Origin: Vibrio coralliirubri
GTDB taxonomy: Bacteria > Pseudomonadota > Gammaproteobacteria > Enterobacterales > Vibrionaceae
Assembly (NCBI RefSeq): GCF_024347375.1
Contig: NZ_AP025471.1
Coordinates: 496,001 to 560,000 of the forward strand
Direction of reading: 5' to 3'
DNA length: 64,000 bases
In this document: positions 9,687 to 18,692 of the stretch, one piece after another
Layout of the letters: the number at the start of each line of letters is the position of its first letter
How positions within the stretch are numbered: the first letter of the stretch is position 1
Program-made: the position numbers and the translations under genes
Notes under the pieces: generated by a model
Seen by the model: only the letters and a program-made list of their open reading frames with translations
Database searches by the model: none
Told to the model about the DNA's origin: nothing

Positions 9687-10013
9687 TTACACACTCAGTA
9701 CAGTAGACGCTTTTCTACTGTATCTTTCGACAATTACATCCATCTCTTTTACTGCGTCGTTGATACTTTGAATACCGCTTTGTGCGACACCTTTTTCATT
9801 TTGGTTCAGAGCAGAAAAGGCCTGCTTCAATTCTTTCTCTTCCAACATACTTCCGTGCAAAAGCACTTCTTTGTAAGTCAGTAGCCTATGCTGCACTGCA
9901 ATAATTTCTGAGCGGGTATTGTCCGTTTCTAATGCGTGCTTAATGCAAGGAAATGCCAATTTATAACGATTCGCAATTTCCAATATGACGTCTTTCTTAT
10001 TCGCAATTTGCAA
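9687..10013 (-). CDS. Small protein of unknown function, divergent from an HTH gene
   Basis: A 108-residue frame with no signal peptide or membrane segment and no family I recognise. It is predicted mostly helical, with many charged residues. It is transcribed away from the XRE-type gene at 10215, and their 201-bp shared upstream region holds two palindromes. The divergent layout is like a regulator with its target, but no toxin motif or partner signature is visible. Whether the start is the ATG at 10013 is uncertain because no clear ribosome-binding site precedes it. Confidence 0.55.
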   Translation of the reverse strand: MQIANKKDVILEIANRYKLAFPCIKHALETDNTRSEIIAVQHRLLTYKEVLLHGSMLEEKELKQAFSALNQNEKGVAQSGIQSINDAVKEMDVIVERYSRKASTVLSV

Positions 10014-10031
10014 TTTTTCTAATTTCCCAAC

Positions 10032-10080
10032 ACTTGAATACTCAAGTTACCTAGCCTGTACGTTCACAACTGATATCAGT
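10032..10080. promoter_or_regulatory. Two palindromes in the 9687/10215 divergent promoter region
   Basis: ACTTGA-ATAC-TCAAGT at 10032-10047 and the perfect palindrome ACTGATATCAGT at 10069-10080. The first lies 19 bp before the leftward gene. They are candidate operators for the neighbouring HTH protein; no binding evidence exists in the sequence itself. Confidence 0.35.
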
Positions 10081-10214
10081 GTGAAGGTTTATGAAACGTA
10101 ACGGTTTTTATCAAGCGAATAATATGCCTTTGATGGCTTATGTAAACCATCACAAGTCAATATGGTCTGCTTCTTGCTGAATTTAGGACATAACTGTCTT
10201 TTGAGGATGAGCTT

Positions 10215-10532
10215 ATGTCACAAGAACCCATAATATTGGCGCTGATTGAGCGTAGGAAACAAGCCAACTTGTCTCAAGAAAAGTTAGCCTCGAGTGCAGG
10301 AATGAGCTTAAAAACTTATCAACGGATTGAACGCGGCGAAGCGGACATCAAGATGTCTCAGTATCGTTCAATCACCAGAACCTTAAAAGTGACGGATTTG
10401 GATGTGGTACTTGATATTGTTGGTGCATCACAAGCGACAGCGGAAGATGTAGCAGCGGTCAGTCGTCTGCTGACCAGCGAAGAGCGCCTGTTGTTGATCA
10501 AGCTTATTTTGTCGGTCAAAAAGAAGCAGTAG
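10215..10532 (+). CDS. XRE-family helix-turn-helix protein
   Basis: A 105-residue DNA-binding protein. The N-terminal 60 residues carry a typical XRE helix-turn-helix (LIERRKQANLSQEKLASSAG, then SLKTYQRIERGEADIKMSQY). The C-terminal half is a short helical tail ending in a basic KKK stretch and has no ligand domain. GAGGATGAG precedes the ATG at good spacing. It probably controls its own promoter and the divergent 108-residue gene. Confidence 0.8.
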   Translation: MSQEPIILALIERRKQANLSQEKLASSAGMSLKTYQRIERGEADIKMSQYRSITRTLKVTDLDVVLDIVGASQATAEDVAAVSRLLTSEERLLLIKLILSVKKKQ

Positions 10533-10625
10533 TCTTTCTTCCAAATAAACAGCGTAATGGATCTATTCGTTAGTTAAATTGACAGATACTTCTAGGGTAA
10601 TGTATCCACTGAGTGCATGAAGCCA

Positions 10626-11036
10626 TCAGCTCACTCTTCCACGCAGCTGTTTGGTGGTGCTTCTCTGTTTCTTGCTTTCTAAACGTCTTTTCTGAGAGCC
10701 ACGTGTTGGCTTAGTCGCTCGTCTCACTTTTTGAACTTTTGTTGCTTCCAAGATCAGTTCTTTCAAACGCATTAATGCGTCATCTCGGTTTTGTTCCTGC
10801 GTTCTATACTGCTGCGCCTTAATGATAATCACGCCATCTTTAGTGATGCGGCTATCTTTGTGTGCGAGAAGCTTTTCTTTATAGAAGTCAGGTAGGGTAG
10901 AGTGCTTGATATCAAAACGTAAATGTATCGCGCTCGATACTTTATTGACGTTCTGACCGCCGGCTCCTTGTGCTCTGATCGCTGTTAACTGGAGTTCCCA
11001 GTCTTGAATCGAAACAGAGTTAGATATTTGTAACAT
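10626..11036 (-). CDS. arfB: Alternative ribosome-rescue factor ArfB (peptidyl-tRNA hydrolase)
   Basis: Release-factor-like protein that enters stalled ribosomes lacking a stop codon and hydrolyses peptidyl-tRNA. The catalytic GGQ motif is in [16 protein letters not shown], and the C-terminus is a basic tail ([21 protein letters not shown]) that in the family fills the empty mRNA channel. The start at 11036 gives 136 residues and aligns with the E. coli N-terminus; a start 33 bp upstream at 11069 adds residues that the family lacks. Formerly called YaeJ. Confidence 0.9.
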   Translation of the reverse strand: MLQISNSVSIQDWELQLTAIRAQGAGGQNVNKVSSAIHLRFDIKHSTLPDFYKEKLLAHKDSRITKDGVIIIKAQQYRTQEQNRDDALMRLKELILEATKVQKVRRATKPTRGSQKRRLESKKQRSTTKQLRGRVS

Positions 11037-11123
11037 AAACATCCATTTTGAACGGTAATATGGCGCCATGATACTGAATATTGGTTATGGTATCAGTAAC
11101 TTTATTAAAGAGTGGTAGTAGTG

Positions 11124-11729
11124 ATGAAAATAGATTTAACGGCATATGAAGGACTAATCTTTGATATGGACGGTACGTTGATCGATACAATGCCTGCACA
11201 TGTACAGGCGTGGCAGCAAACGGCTGAAGAGTTTGGCTTTCATTTTGAAGCGTCTTGGCTGCATAGCTTGGGTGGCATGCCGAGTTATAAGATAGCCGGT
11301 GAGGTGAACAGCAAATACGGTTTATCGCTCGACCCACAAGCGGTCTCTACGTTTAAGATGGCGTCGTTTGCGGCTATTGAAGACAAAGGTGACGTTATCC
11401 CTTGTACTCACTCTCTGTTGTTAGAGCATCTGGGTAACAAGAAAATTGCAGTCGGAACGGGCAGTCAACGTAAAAGTGCCGAACAGTTACTGGATAAGAC
11501 AGACATCTTGAGTAAGCTCGATATTCTCGTGACAGCAACAGACGTTAAGAATCACAAACCAAATCCGGATACTTTCTTAGATGCCTGTTTTGGTATGGGT
11601 TTGCAGCCAGAGCAGTGTGTTGTGTTTGAAGATACGAACCTAGGTAAGCAGGCTGCTCATGCTGCGAACATGGATTGTATTCTGGTGGTAGAAGGGAACA
11701 AACTAGAGTTCTATCCTGCACCGAGCTGA
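11124..11729 (+). CDS. HAD-family phosphatase (YqaB-like)
   Basis: A 201-residue HAD hydrolase resembling E. coli YqaB, a fructose-1-phosphate phosphatase. Motif I is FDMDGTLIDTMPAH, motif II the threonine in VGTGSQRKSAE, the lysine of motif III is in NHKPNPDTFL, and motif IV is VFEDTNLG. A cap domain follows motif I. The substrate cannot be read from sequence. The ATG at 11124 is preferred to the GTG four codons earlier. It is divergent from arfB with about 87 bp between starts. Confidence 0.8.
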   Translation: MKIDLTAYEGLIFDMDGTLIDTMPAHVQAWQQTAEEFGFHFEASWLHSLGGMPSYKIAGEVNSKYGLSLDPQAVSTFKMASFAAIEDKGDVIPCTHSLLLEHLGNKKIAVGTGSQRKSAEQLLDKTDILSKLDILVTATDVKNHKPNPDTFLDACFGMGLQPEQCVVFEDTNLGKQAAHAANMDCILVVEGNKLEFYPAPS

Positions 11730-11793
11730 TAGAAAACAGTTGGGGTGTTCAACCGCCAAACTGATAGCCTAGCGGAACAATATTGATTTTTTG

Positions 11794-13698
11794 TTAGGCA
11801 ATTTCGCTCATTTCGCTGTCTAGGAACAGGCACACACTGTTTCGACCTGCTGCCTTGGCTTCGTAGAGTGCTAGATCGGCGCACTTGTAGTTAAGAGCAG
11901 GGTCGTTAGTCAGGTTGGTGATTCCGCCACTGACCGTCACCACGTTGTCGAGCTCAATACTGACTGCGATTCTCAATCTGTTAAGCACATATTCGGCTTC
12001 TTCAGTTGTGGTGTGAGGCAGAATAACGCCAAATTCTTCACCACCAATGCGAGCCACAAAATCAGTTTCTCGACATTCACGTTGTAATACCTGAGCAACG
12101 GTTTGAATAACGCGATCACCATAATCGTGACCAAATCTGTCGTTGATGCGTTTAAAGTGGTCTATGTCCAAAATCGCTAAGCAAGACTGTTCGCGAGTAG
12201 GGTACCGATTCACACGAGAGCACTCATCTCTCAGCTCAAGATCGAACTTACGGCGGTTCCAACACCCAGCCAAGGCATCTTTTTCGCTCAGGTTTCTCAG
12301 TTTGTTTTCTAGCTCTTTGTGTTTACTGATATCCACAAATGAAGCGACATAAAACTGAATCACGTCTTTCGAATCTTTGATGGTTTGGATTCGCAATATT
12401 TCCGTAATCAAAGACCCGTCTTTACGACGATTAACCACTTCGCCTTCCCACATGCCTTTCGCTTTGATGATGCTCCACATCTTGATGTAGAACTCTTCGT
12501 TGTAGCGACCAGAGGCAAACATGGACGGTTGGCGGCCTTTTACGTCTTCTAACTCGTAGCCACTCACACGGGTGAACTCTTGGTTTACCTTGATGATTCG
12601 GTTGTTTCTGTCGGTAATCACCAAGGCAGACATACCATTCATCGCGGCCTTAGCAAGTTGGCTCTCGATACTGTTCTTCTTGTGGTTGCTGTTCCACAAT
12701 ACGAAGCCAGCGGAGATCATCGAAATCAAGAAAGATAAGGTGATGATCTGAACGACAATCGCTTGTTTTTCTTGTCGGTATTGACTGCTGAAATGCTGAT
12801 TTTCAATGTGAAGAACCATGTAAATAGGGCCTGCAAACTGCTTTATCTTTGGGCTGATGTCAGAGTGGAAATACCAGTTCTTACCATCGAAATAGCTAGA
12901 CGAAGAGTTGGATTGAATATCTTTCCAAAGCGCCGGATATAGCTTTGCGTATGTCTTGTCTGAACGTGACTCTAAAACATGTCCAAATGATTCAGCCGGG
13001 TCGGGGCCCATGATGACATGGCCAGTTTTGTTTAGAATGACCGGGACTGCAGCTGAGTCTCCGATTTGGTAATGAAGACGCTTGTAAATCTCAAGCATGT
13101 TTAGATTTGCAATGAAGTAACCAATAATTCGATTCCCTTCAGCGACTGGCGTCATAATGCGAAGCGCCGGCGTTAACGGGTGGATGATTTCTCCATTTTC
13201 CATTTCTAGGTCAATGCCTCTAGAGCTGACATCGCCAATCTCTAATTTCTGTAGCATCTGGTAGTAATCTCGAGAGGATTTGTTTTGCAGTTCGTTCTCT
13301 GGGACGACAGTTGCTTTACCGTCTTTGTAGTTAACGCGGAACACTTCGTTTCCAGCTAGATCGAGATAACGAAGCTGAGAATAGTATTTTTGGCCACGAG
13401 CTAACATCACCCAAAGATCTTGCAGGGTTTCTTTATGGATAATAGAAGGTTCTTGAATCGCTCGGAGTAGTGTTTGAGAGTCGGCGATAGAAGGAACAGC
13501 GTTAGATATTTGCTCAACAATAACAGCGAGCTCATGAAAGCTGTATTCGATTTGGTTCTGACTGGACTGTTTGATATTTAGCGTGTGCTGAGCTTCAACC
13601 CTGTCGAATTCAGAGTTTATGTAGAGGGCAGGGACTAGTCCTAGGGCAAAGATGGTACATAGAAATTGGCTGACTAGTTTTTTTATACTTGTATTCAT
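11794..13698 (-). CDS. Membrane PAS-GGDEF diguanylate cyclase with extracytoplasmic sensor
   Basis: A 634-residue signalling protein that should make cyclic-di-GMP. Order: N-terminal membrane helix (about 8-28), a large periplasmic region resembling a Cache sensor, a second membrane helix around residues 315-335, a PAS domain (about 345-455) and a C-terminal GGDEF domain. The active site reads GGEEF near residue 552, and an RETD inhibitory-site motif precedes it by five residues, so both catalysis and product inhibition look intact. The start at 13698 is chosen because GAGGA lies five bases upstream; a TTG four codons earlier is less likely. No enzyme partner is adjacent. Confidence 0.9.
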   Translation of the reverse strand: MNTSIKKLVSQFLCTIFALGLVPALYINSEFDRVEAQHTLNIKQSSQNQIEYSFHELAVIVEQISNAVPSIADSQTLLRAIQEPSIIHKETLQDLWVMLARGQKYYSQLRYLDLAGNEVFRVNYKDGKATVVPENELQNKSSRDYYQMLQKLEIGDVSSRGIDLEMENGEIIHPLTPALRIMTPVAEGNRIIGYFIANLNMLEIYKRLHYQIGDSAAVPVILNKTGHVIMGPDPAESFGHVLESRSDKTYAKLYPALWKDIQSNSSSSYFDGKNWYFHSDISPKIKQFAGPIYMVLHIENQHFSSQYRQEKQAIVVQIITLSFLISMISAGFVLWNSNHKKNSIESQLAKAAMNGMSALVITDRNNRIIKVNQEFTRVSGYELEDVKGRQPSMFASGRYNEEFYIKMWSIIKAKGMWEGEVVNRRKDGSLITEILRIQTIKDSKDVIQFYVASFVDISKHKELENKLRNLSEKDALAGCWNRRKFDLELRDECSRVNRYPTREQSCLAILDIDHFKRINDRFGHDYGDRVIQTVAQVLQRECRETDFVARIGGEEFGVILPHTTTEEAEYVLNRLRIAVSIELDNVVTVSGGITNLTNDPALNYKCADLALYEAKAAGRNSVCLFLDSEMSEIA

Positions 13699-13830
13699 CA
13701 CTGTCCTCAAAGAATCAGCGCAATACTATATATTTTATAAGGTTTTTAATGTGATCTTGACCCAGAAGTTAAAACAAGATTCGCATATAACTACGATTTT
13801 AGTGCAACTTTTTGCACTTGGGCTTGATTG

Positions 13831-13865
13831 TTGAGCAATCACTTCGTTAGGGAATGATTGCTCAA
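13831..13865 (-). terminator. Hairpin downstream of fhs
   Basis: Perfect 11-bp inverted repeat TTGAGCAATCA/TGATTGCTCAA with a 13-base loop, 71 bp beyond the fhs stop and between fhs and the diguanylate cyclase promoter. There is no T run on the minus strand, so it is either a factor-assisted terminator or a regulatory element. Confidence 0.4.
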
Positions 13866-13935
13866 TATAGAACACCGCTCTGAAAATTGAGCCAAATTAA
13901 TCGCGATTAATTGCCATTTATCTAGCTAAGAGCAT

Positions 13936-15684
13936 CTAGCTTAGGCCGACGATATTTCCATTACTATCAATATCTAACGACATGAACGCCGGTTTATCAG
14001 GCAAGCCTGGCATGGTCATCACATTGCCGCACAACGCGTAAATAAAGCCAGCACCAGCACACAATTTTAGTTCTCTAACAGGCACGTCAAATTGAGTGGG
14101 TGCACCTTTAATGTGTGCTTCTGTTGAGATCGATAGTGGTGTTTTTGCCAAACAAACCGATAGGTCGCTATAGCCATGCAGTTTGAATTCAGCCAGTTGT
14201 TTTTTAGCCAGTGGAGATAGCGAAATACTTGCCGCGCCATAACCAACTTCAGCGACTGCCATTAGCTTTTCTTCTAGGCTTTGCTCTGAGTGATACAAAG
14301 GCTTAAATTCACTCTGTTTTTGGCAAGCTTTTACCACGGCGTGAGCCAGTTGAGTTGCCCCCTCACCACCTTGACCAAATGCTTCGCTTACTTCAACGCT
14401 AACGCTTGAGTCGAAGTCGGTGATCATCTGTTTCAAAGCATTGAGCTCTTGAGCTGAGTCTTGTGGGAATCGGTTAATCGCAACAACTGTAGGCACTTGG
14501 TATTGCTTAACGTTGTTGATGTGCCATTTTAGGTTCTCAAAGCCTGCAATTAGCGCGTCTTGGTCATCATTAAAGATTGAATCTGGTAATGGAGTCCCCG
14601 GTCTCAAATCGTATAAACCAGAGTTGGCCTTTAATCCACGTAATGTAGCGACAACTACGGCGCAATCGGGCTTCTTGTTCGACGCTTTGACCTTGATGTT
14701 GCACGCTTTCTCAAAGCCCATATCTGAGCCGAAACCACCTTCGGTCACGACAAAGTCACTCAGTTTTAACGCTATCTTATCGGCAATAATTGAAGAGTTA
14801 CCATGTGCAATGTTCGCGAAAGGCCCGGCGTGAATTAGGGTCGGAACGCCTTCAAGGGTTTGCATCAATGTTGGTTCAATAGAATCCTTCATTGTTACGG
14901 TCATTGCGCCTGCGACGTTGAAGTCATCTGCGGTTAACGGCAAGCCTTGTTTGTTGTAAGCAAGTACCACTCGTCCGATTCGCTTTCTCAAATCTTGAAG
15001 GTCATTGGCTAGTGCAAGGATAGCCATCAGCTCTGAAGCGGCTGAGATATCAAATCCATCTTCTCGCTCAAAGCCGTTAATTGTTTTGTCTGCTTCGTTC
15101 TTGCCAACCGTGATCATGCGTAATGCGCGATCATTGTGGTCAAGTACACGTCGCCAAACGATTCTGCTTGGGTCGATATCCAGTGCTTTTAAGCCTGAGC
15201 GCGTTTCAAAGGCTTCTAACCCTTCACGCTGTTCATGATACAAACGTGCATCAATGGCCGCAGAGGCGAGGTTGTGAGCGGCCGTAACAGCATGAATATC
15301 GCCTGTCAGGTGCAGGTTTAATTGTTCCATAGGGGCAACTTGAGAGTAACCACCACCCGCAGCGCCGCCTTTTACACCAAATACCGGGCCCATTGAAGGC
15401 TGACGAATGCAGGCCATTGCAGATTGGTTAATCTTTGCGAGGCCTTGTGCTAATCCGATAGTAGTGACGGTTTTGCCTTCACCAAGAGGTGTCGGTGTGA
15501 TCGCCGTGACTACGACTAATTTACCATCTTGTTGGTTAGCGAGGCGTTCAAGTGATGTGAGAGACACTTTAGATTTGAATTGCCCTAATGGCTGATGTTC
15601 GTTGTGGTGCAGGCCAGCTTGCTTGGCAACCTCACTGATGTTTTTAAGGGGAGTAGAGCGACAAATATCAATATCAGACAGCAT
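13936..15684 (-). CDS. fhs: Formate-tetrahydrofolate ligase
   Basis: Makes 10-formyl-tetrahydrofolate from formate, tetrahydrofolate and ATP, feeding purine synthesis and the C1 pool. It is 582 residues long, with the nucleotide-binding loop [10 protein letters not shown] near residue 65 and the family sequence [26 protein letters not shown] precedes the ATG at 15684. It is monocistronic, 8 kb from the glycine-cleavage genes, which produce methylene-tetrahydrofolate; together these balance C1 units. A PurR-like box stands 33-48 bp upstream of the start, consistent with purine control. Confidence 0.95.
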   Translation of the reverse strand: MLSDIDICRSTPLKNISEVAKQAGLHHNEHQPLGQFKSKVSLTSLERLANQQDGKLVVVTAITPTPLGEGKTVTTIGLAQGLAKINQSAMACIRQPSMGPVFGVKGGAAGGGYSQVAPMEQLNLHLTGDIHAVTAAHNLASAAIDARLYHEQREGLEAFETRSGLKALDIDPSRIVWRRVLDHNDRALRMITVGKNEADKTINGFEREDGFDISAASELMAILALANDLQDLRKRIGRVVLAYNKQGLPLTADDFNVAGAMTVTMKDSIEPTLMQTLEGVPTLIHAGPFANIAHGNSSIIADKIALKLSDFVVTEGGFGSDMGFEKACNIKVKASNKKPDCAVVVATLRGLKANSGLYDLRPGTPLPDSIFNDDQDALIAGFENLKWHINNVKQYQVPTVVAINRFPQDSAQELNALKQMITDFDSSVSVEVSEAFGQGGEGATQLAHAVVKACQKQSEFKPLYHSEQSLEEKLMAVAEVGYGAASISLSPLAKKQLAEFKLHGYSDLSVCLAKTPLSISTEAHIKGAPTQFDVPVRELKLCAGAGFIYALCGNVMTMPGLPDKPAFMSLDIDSNGNIVGLS

Positions 15685-15716
15685 ATTTGATCCTTATATC
15701 AGAACCGAAAGGTGGT

Positions 15717-15732
15717 ACGTAACCGTTTGCGT
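15717..15732 (-). promoter_or_regulatory. PurR operator candidate upstream of fhs
   Basis: ACGTAACCGTTTGCGT matches the PurR consensus ACGCAAACGTTTGCGT at 14 of 16 positions. It is placed where it would overlap the fhs promoter. The two differences are both in the left half. Confidence 0.6.
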
Positions 15733-15894
15733 GGCGATAGTACTGTATAAATTTGCCAAGTAAAGGCAAACCACACGAATTATGTGCTGGAAGATAACAG
15801 ATCTAAAGAGTCATTGCGCGAGATCAAGTCTTAAACGAGCAAAATATTCGATCTGATTACCTTGAGCTGCCGTTATATTGGCGTTGTATACAAA

Positions 15895-15917
15895 AAGGGC
15901 TGCATATAGCAGCCCTT
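15895..15917 (-). terminator. gsk terminator
   Basis: Nine-base-pair stem AAGGGCTGC/GCAGCCCTT with a 5-base loop, followed on the minus strand by a run of five T (plus-strand A at 15892-15896). It lies 62 bp beyond the gsk stop. Confidence 0.85.
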
Positions 15918-15978
15918 CAAGGAATGGGTAATCTCACTTGGCGTTAACCTTTAAGAGGTAACTGCCTATTATGGTCGA

Positions 15979-17283
15979 TTAACGATCCCAGTATGTTTCT
16001 TCTAAGCTATCTTCGCGTTCAGGTAGTGCACGAGAAAGGCGAGGAGAGTGCTGAGTCAACACTTCGTAGCTTACACGGTTTGCGTACTTACAAATTTGAG
16101 ACAGTGAAGAGTAAGTTAGACAAGTGTGCTCGTGTTTCTCTGAGTTTGGTACATTCACGTGGTGGTAGCTGTTTGCTGCCATGTCGTGAAGTAGTGCTGA
16201 AAGTGCACCATCGCCAGCGCCATTGGTATTCTTAATCTCAAGGGGGCCACCTAGGTAAGGGCCAATGTGAGAGTACACTTTTACTGGGTCTTTACAGTCT
16301 TGCTTACGCATCGCACGGCTGAATTCGTATTTATTGAACTCAGGGATGTTACCCGGTAACAATGGCAGTGTGGTTTCGCGTTTCGCTGGTTCGTCAGTAT
16401 AACCTGCCATGTATAGACCAATAGGGCCAGCAGTACATAGAACTAGGTCAACCCACTCAAGTGCTTTGTTAGCAGCCAATAGAGGATCTTTTTCACCCGT
16501 TAGCGCTTCACCTTCGTCTTCGTTCATCGCGACGATGGTTACGTTTTCTTTCAGGTATTCTTGCCACCATTCAGCGTTGCCTTCGATCACATACTTAGTA
16601 CCAAGTGTTAATACAACAGGCACATTGTGCGCTTTCGCGTATTCAATCGCTTTTTGTACCGCTTTTGGCATCGGATCTTCAGGTTTGCCACGCATTAGGT
16701 ATGACGACACAACCAATGCAGAAGCTTTCTCGAACACTTTTTCAGGAATGCTTTCTGGAAGAAGTTGGTTCATGTGGCCTTCATTGATTGCAAACGTACG
16801 TTCGCCATCTTCAGAAATAAGCGTGTAGCAACGACCGATTGGACCATCAACAGTTTGAAGGTGGTTTAGATTCATACGAGAAGAAGTGCGGCAAAGGTAA
16901 CGATAACCAAATGAGCCAACTTCAATCTTCTTAGACATCACGCCAAGCAGGACAGATTTGCTGTCTGCAAGTACGGAATAGTTGTGCAGTGTGTTGCCGA
17001 TAGTATCGCCAGGGTATTGATGCGTGATCAAACCGCGCTCAACTAACTCTTCATACAGCGCATCTGCTTTACTTTCTTCCAATACCAGTGAGTGACCTTT
17101 ACTCAGCTCGTATTTTTCTAGGAACTCGTTGTCAACACGGGCTTCGATGTCAACAATCGTTTGACCTATACCGACCACTGTTGCGCGGTGTAGTTTAGGT
17201 GTTTGTTGAATTTGGTTGACCAACGGATCACGTGCGTGAGTTGGAAAGTAGTGCTTAGATTTACGCTGTCCAGGAAACTTCAT
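15979..17283 (-). CDS. gsk: Inosine-guanosine kinase
   Basis: PfkB/ribokinase-fold kinase that phosphorylates inosine and guanosine to IMP and GMP for purine salvage. It is 434 residues long, like E. coli Gsk. The N-terminal VVGIGQTIVDIEARV and the C-terminal PfkB signature NTNGAGDGALSALLHD, which contains the catalytic Asp, are intact. It stands alone, with its own terminator. Its closeness to fhs and a PurR-like box gives a loose purine context. Confidence 0.93.
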   Translation of the reverse strand: MKFPGQRKSKHYFPTHARDPLVNQIQQTPKLHRATVVGIGQTIVDIEARVDNEFLEKYELSKGHSLVLEESKADALYEELVERGLITHQYPGDTIGNTLHNYSVLADSKSVLLGVMSKKIEVGSFGYRYLCRTSSRMNLNHLQTVDGPIGRCYTLISEDGERTFAINEGHMNQLLPESIPEKVFEKASALVVSSYLMRGKPEDPMPKAVQKAIEYAKAHNVPVVLTLGTKYVIEGNAEWWQEYLKENVTIVAMNEDEGEALTGEKDPLLAANKALEWVDLVLCTAGPIGLYMAGYTDEPAKRETTLPLLPGNIPEFNKYEFSRAMRKQDCKDPVKVYSHIGPYLGGPLEIKNTNGAGDGALSALLHDMAANSYHHVNVPNSEKHEHTCLTYSSLSQICKYANRVSYEVLTQHSPRLSRALPEREDSLEETYWDR

Positions 17284-17411
17284 ATGAAAAATACAGTGAA
17301 AAAATTTTGCCGCATGATATCACATTTTGTTTCTGTTTCTTTCATTTTTATTACATTTTGAATCACCTGCACAATGTCTGTACAGGTGATTAGGCTTACT
17401 TGTGTTTAAGG

Positions 17412-17888
17412 CTATTCAGCAGGAACAAGTGTTGCTGGATCTACGTAAGCCTCTGTACCCCAAAGAGGAACAGTTGAAAGGCTATGTTTGAAACTGCCTT
17501 CCGTTTCTTTGGTGGTGTAAGACAAGTAAAGCAGCGACTGATTCTCTGCATCGTAGATACGACGAACCTTCATTGTTTTAAAGAAGATACTTTTTGATTG
17601 CTTGAATACCACTTCGCCAGACTTACTCTTGTCTATTTGAGCAATCATTTCTGGTGTAATTTCACCTGTTTGACGACAAGAGATAGAGCTATCACTTGGA
17701 TCAGAAAGGCTAAGGTTTGCTTCGATTGATGCGATATGACAGGTAACACCTGCGATCTTATCGTCGTCTAATGAAGACATCTTGATATCCTTCATTGTGA
17801 AGAAACCCAGTGAGACGTCGCCAACCTCGTTGTCCGAACAGCCAGCTAACATTGTTACGATACCTGCTGCTATTAAGGCTTTTTTCAT
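17412..17888 (-). CDS. creA: CreA-family lipoprotein
   Basis: A 158-residue CreA-type protein of unknown biochemical role. The N-terminus is a signal peptide with a lipobox-like TMLAGC (Cys16), so the Vibrio form looks lipidated. Family sequences include VTCHIASIEANLSLSDPSD, SISCRQTG, the paired cysteines, and KTMKVRRIYD. It is divergent from the small lipoprotein gene at 17994, with 105 bp between starts. Confidence 0.85.
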   Translation of the reverse strand: MKKALIAAGIVTMLAGCSDNEVGDVSLGFFTMKDIKMSSLDDDKIAGVTCHIASIEANLSLSDPSDSSISCRQTGEITPEMIAQIDKSKSGEVVFKQSKSIFFKTMKVRRIYDAENQSLLYLSYTTKETEGSFKHSLSTVPLWGTEAYVDPATLVPAE

Positions 17889-17993
17889 AAGAAGTCCTTT
17901 TTATTTATATAGTTCTGTTTACTATAAGGATATTGAAAGCTTGAATACGAGTGTAGAGCTTTTCGCTAAGTTCTTAAAGGATGTTGTTGGATA

Positions 17994-18119
17994 ATGAAAA
18001 ATATGAAGCATTTAAAGTACTTGTTGGCCTTGGTCATGCTCTGTATGCTCTCTGCTTGTAGCTCGGCACCTCAGCCGACCGTATGTCTTCCAAATAACTG
18101 CGATATTTGGGGATACTAA
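17994..18119 (+). CDS. 41-residue lipoprotein
   Basis: A short frame encoding a basic start (MKNMKHLKY), a hydrophobic stretch and a lipobox (MLSAC, Cys22), then only 19 mature residues with two more cysteines (VCLPNNCDIWGY). It ends 17 bp before the next gene, so the two are probably cotranscribed. AAGG lies somewhat far (13 bases) upstream of the ATG. The lipobox makes it a credible gene despite its size. Function unknown; such small lipoproteins are usually outer-membrane or entericidin-like. Confidence 0.65.
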   Translation: MKNMKHLKYLLALVMLCMLSACSSAPQPTVCLPNNCDIWGY

Positions 18120-18136
18120 CCGTAGGTACTAAAAGA

Positions 18137-18631
18137 ATGAATAACGAAATACCTGAAATTGCACACAAGAAAAACCAATGGCTATTTAGTCAGCTCGATA
18201 TTGCTTACCCCGCAAAAGAGAGCCTCCTCGGCCGCGAACTTTATCAAAGCAAACTTCCATCCAAGACATACCAACTCCTAGCACAAGATCAAACTCCTTC
18301 CCAAATTGATGAACTGCATAAAGTCGATTTCCATAAATTGACCGTGCTATTTTCACTTAACCAAGCAAGCGTTTACCAAGATGAAACCGAAAGGGCACAC
18401 ATGCTTGAGTTCTTGAGCCAAATTATGCTTTCTGACGATCATGTCTTATATATTGGTACTCAAAACGGTGAAGTTGTGGCGAGCGCTATCGTCACAGAAG
18501 CGGATGATTCCCTATTGATCTCGGATCTCGTTGCTGGAAATGGTCAAAGTATCAACAACTTTGCTAAGCAGTTACACGATTTTTGGGCACAAGATCATGC
18601 TTCTAGCGATAAAGTGTGGATCGAGAACTAA
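18137..18631 (+). CDS. Conserved-looking protein of unknown function, possible GNAT fold
   Basis: A 164-residue soluble protein that follows the small lipoprotein gene by 17 bp. I do not recognise the family with confidence. The segment VLYIGTQNGEVVASAIVTEADDSLLISDLVA has the strand pattern of an acetyltransferase core (strand-turn-strand), but the acetyl-CoA loop is not evident. The ATG at 18137 has AAAAGA directly before it; an in-frame GTG- or ATG-type start near 18107 would overlap the lipoprotein frame. Confidence 0.6.
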   Translation: MNNEIPEIAHKKNQWLFSQLDIAYPAKESLLGRELYQSKLPSKTYQLLAQDQTPSQIDELHKVDFHKLTVLFSLNQASVYQDETERAHMLEFLSQIMLSDDHVLYIGTQNGEVVASAIVTEADDSLLISDLVAGNGQSINNFAKQLHDFWAQDHASSDKVWIEN

Positions 18632-18638
18632 AGATTCT

Positions 18639-18665
18639 TTGACAAAGCGTTAATCTAAGTACAAT
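18639..18665 (+). promoter_or_regulatory. Probable sigma-70 promoter of the HD-GYP gene
   Basis: TTGACA (18639-18644) and TACAAT (18660-18665) separated by 15 bases. The -35 is perfect and the -10 has one mismatch, though the spacer is two short. Transcription would start near 18672 and leave a leader of about 20 bases. Confidence 0.5.
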
Positions 18666-18692
18666 ACCCCGTCTTATTTAAAGGGTATTGTA
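18660..18692 (+). repeat. Inverted repeat spanning -10 box to start codon
   Basis: TACAATACCC (18660-18669) pairs perfectly with GGGTATTGTA (18683-18692). The right arm covers part of the AAGGG ribosome-binding site and the A of the ATG. If the promoter above is right, the left arm is not transcribed, which would make this a DNA operator. If transcription starts upstream, for instance by read-through from 18631, the RNA hairpin would hide the start. Confidence 0.5.
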
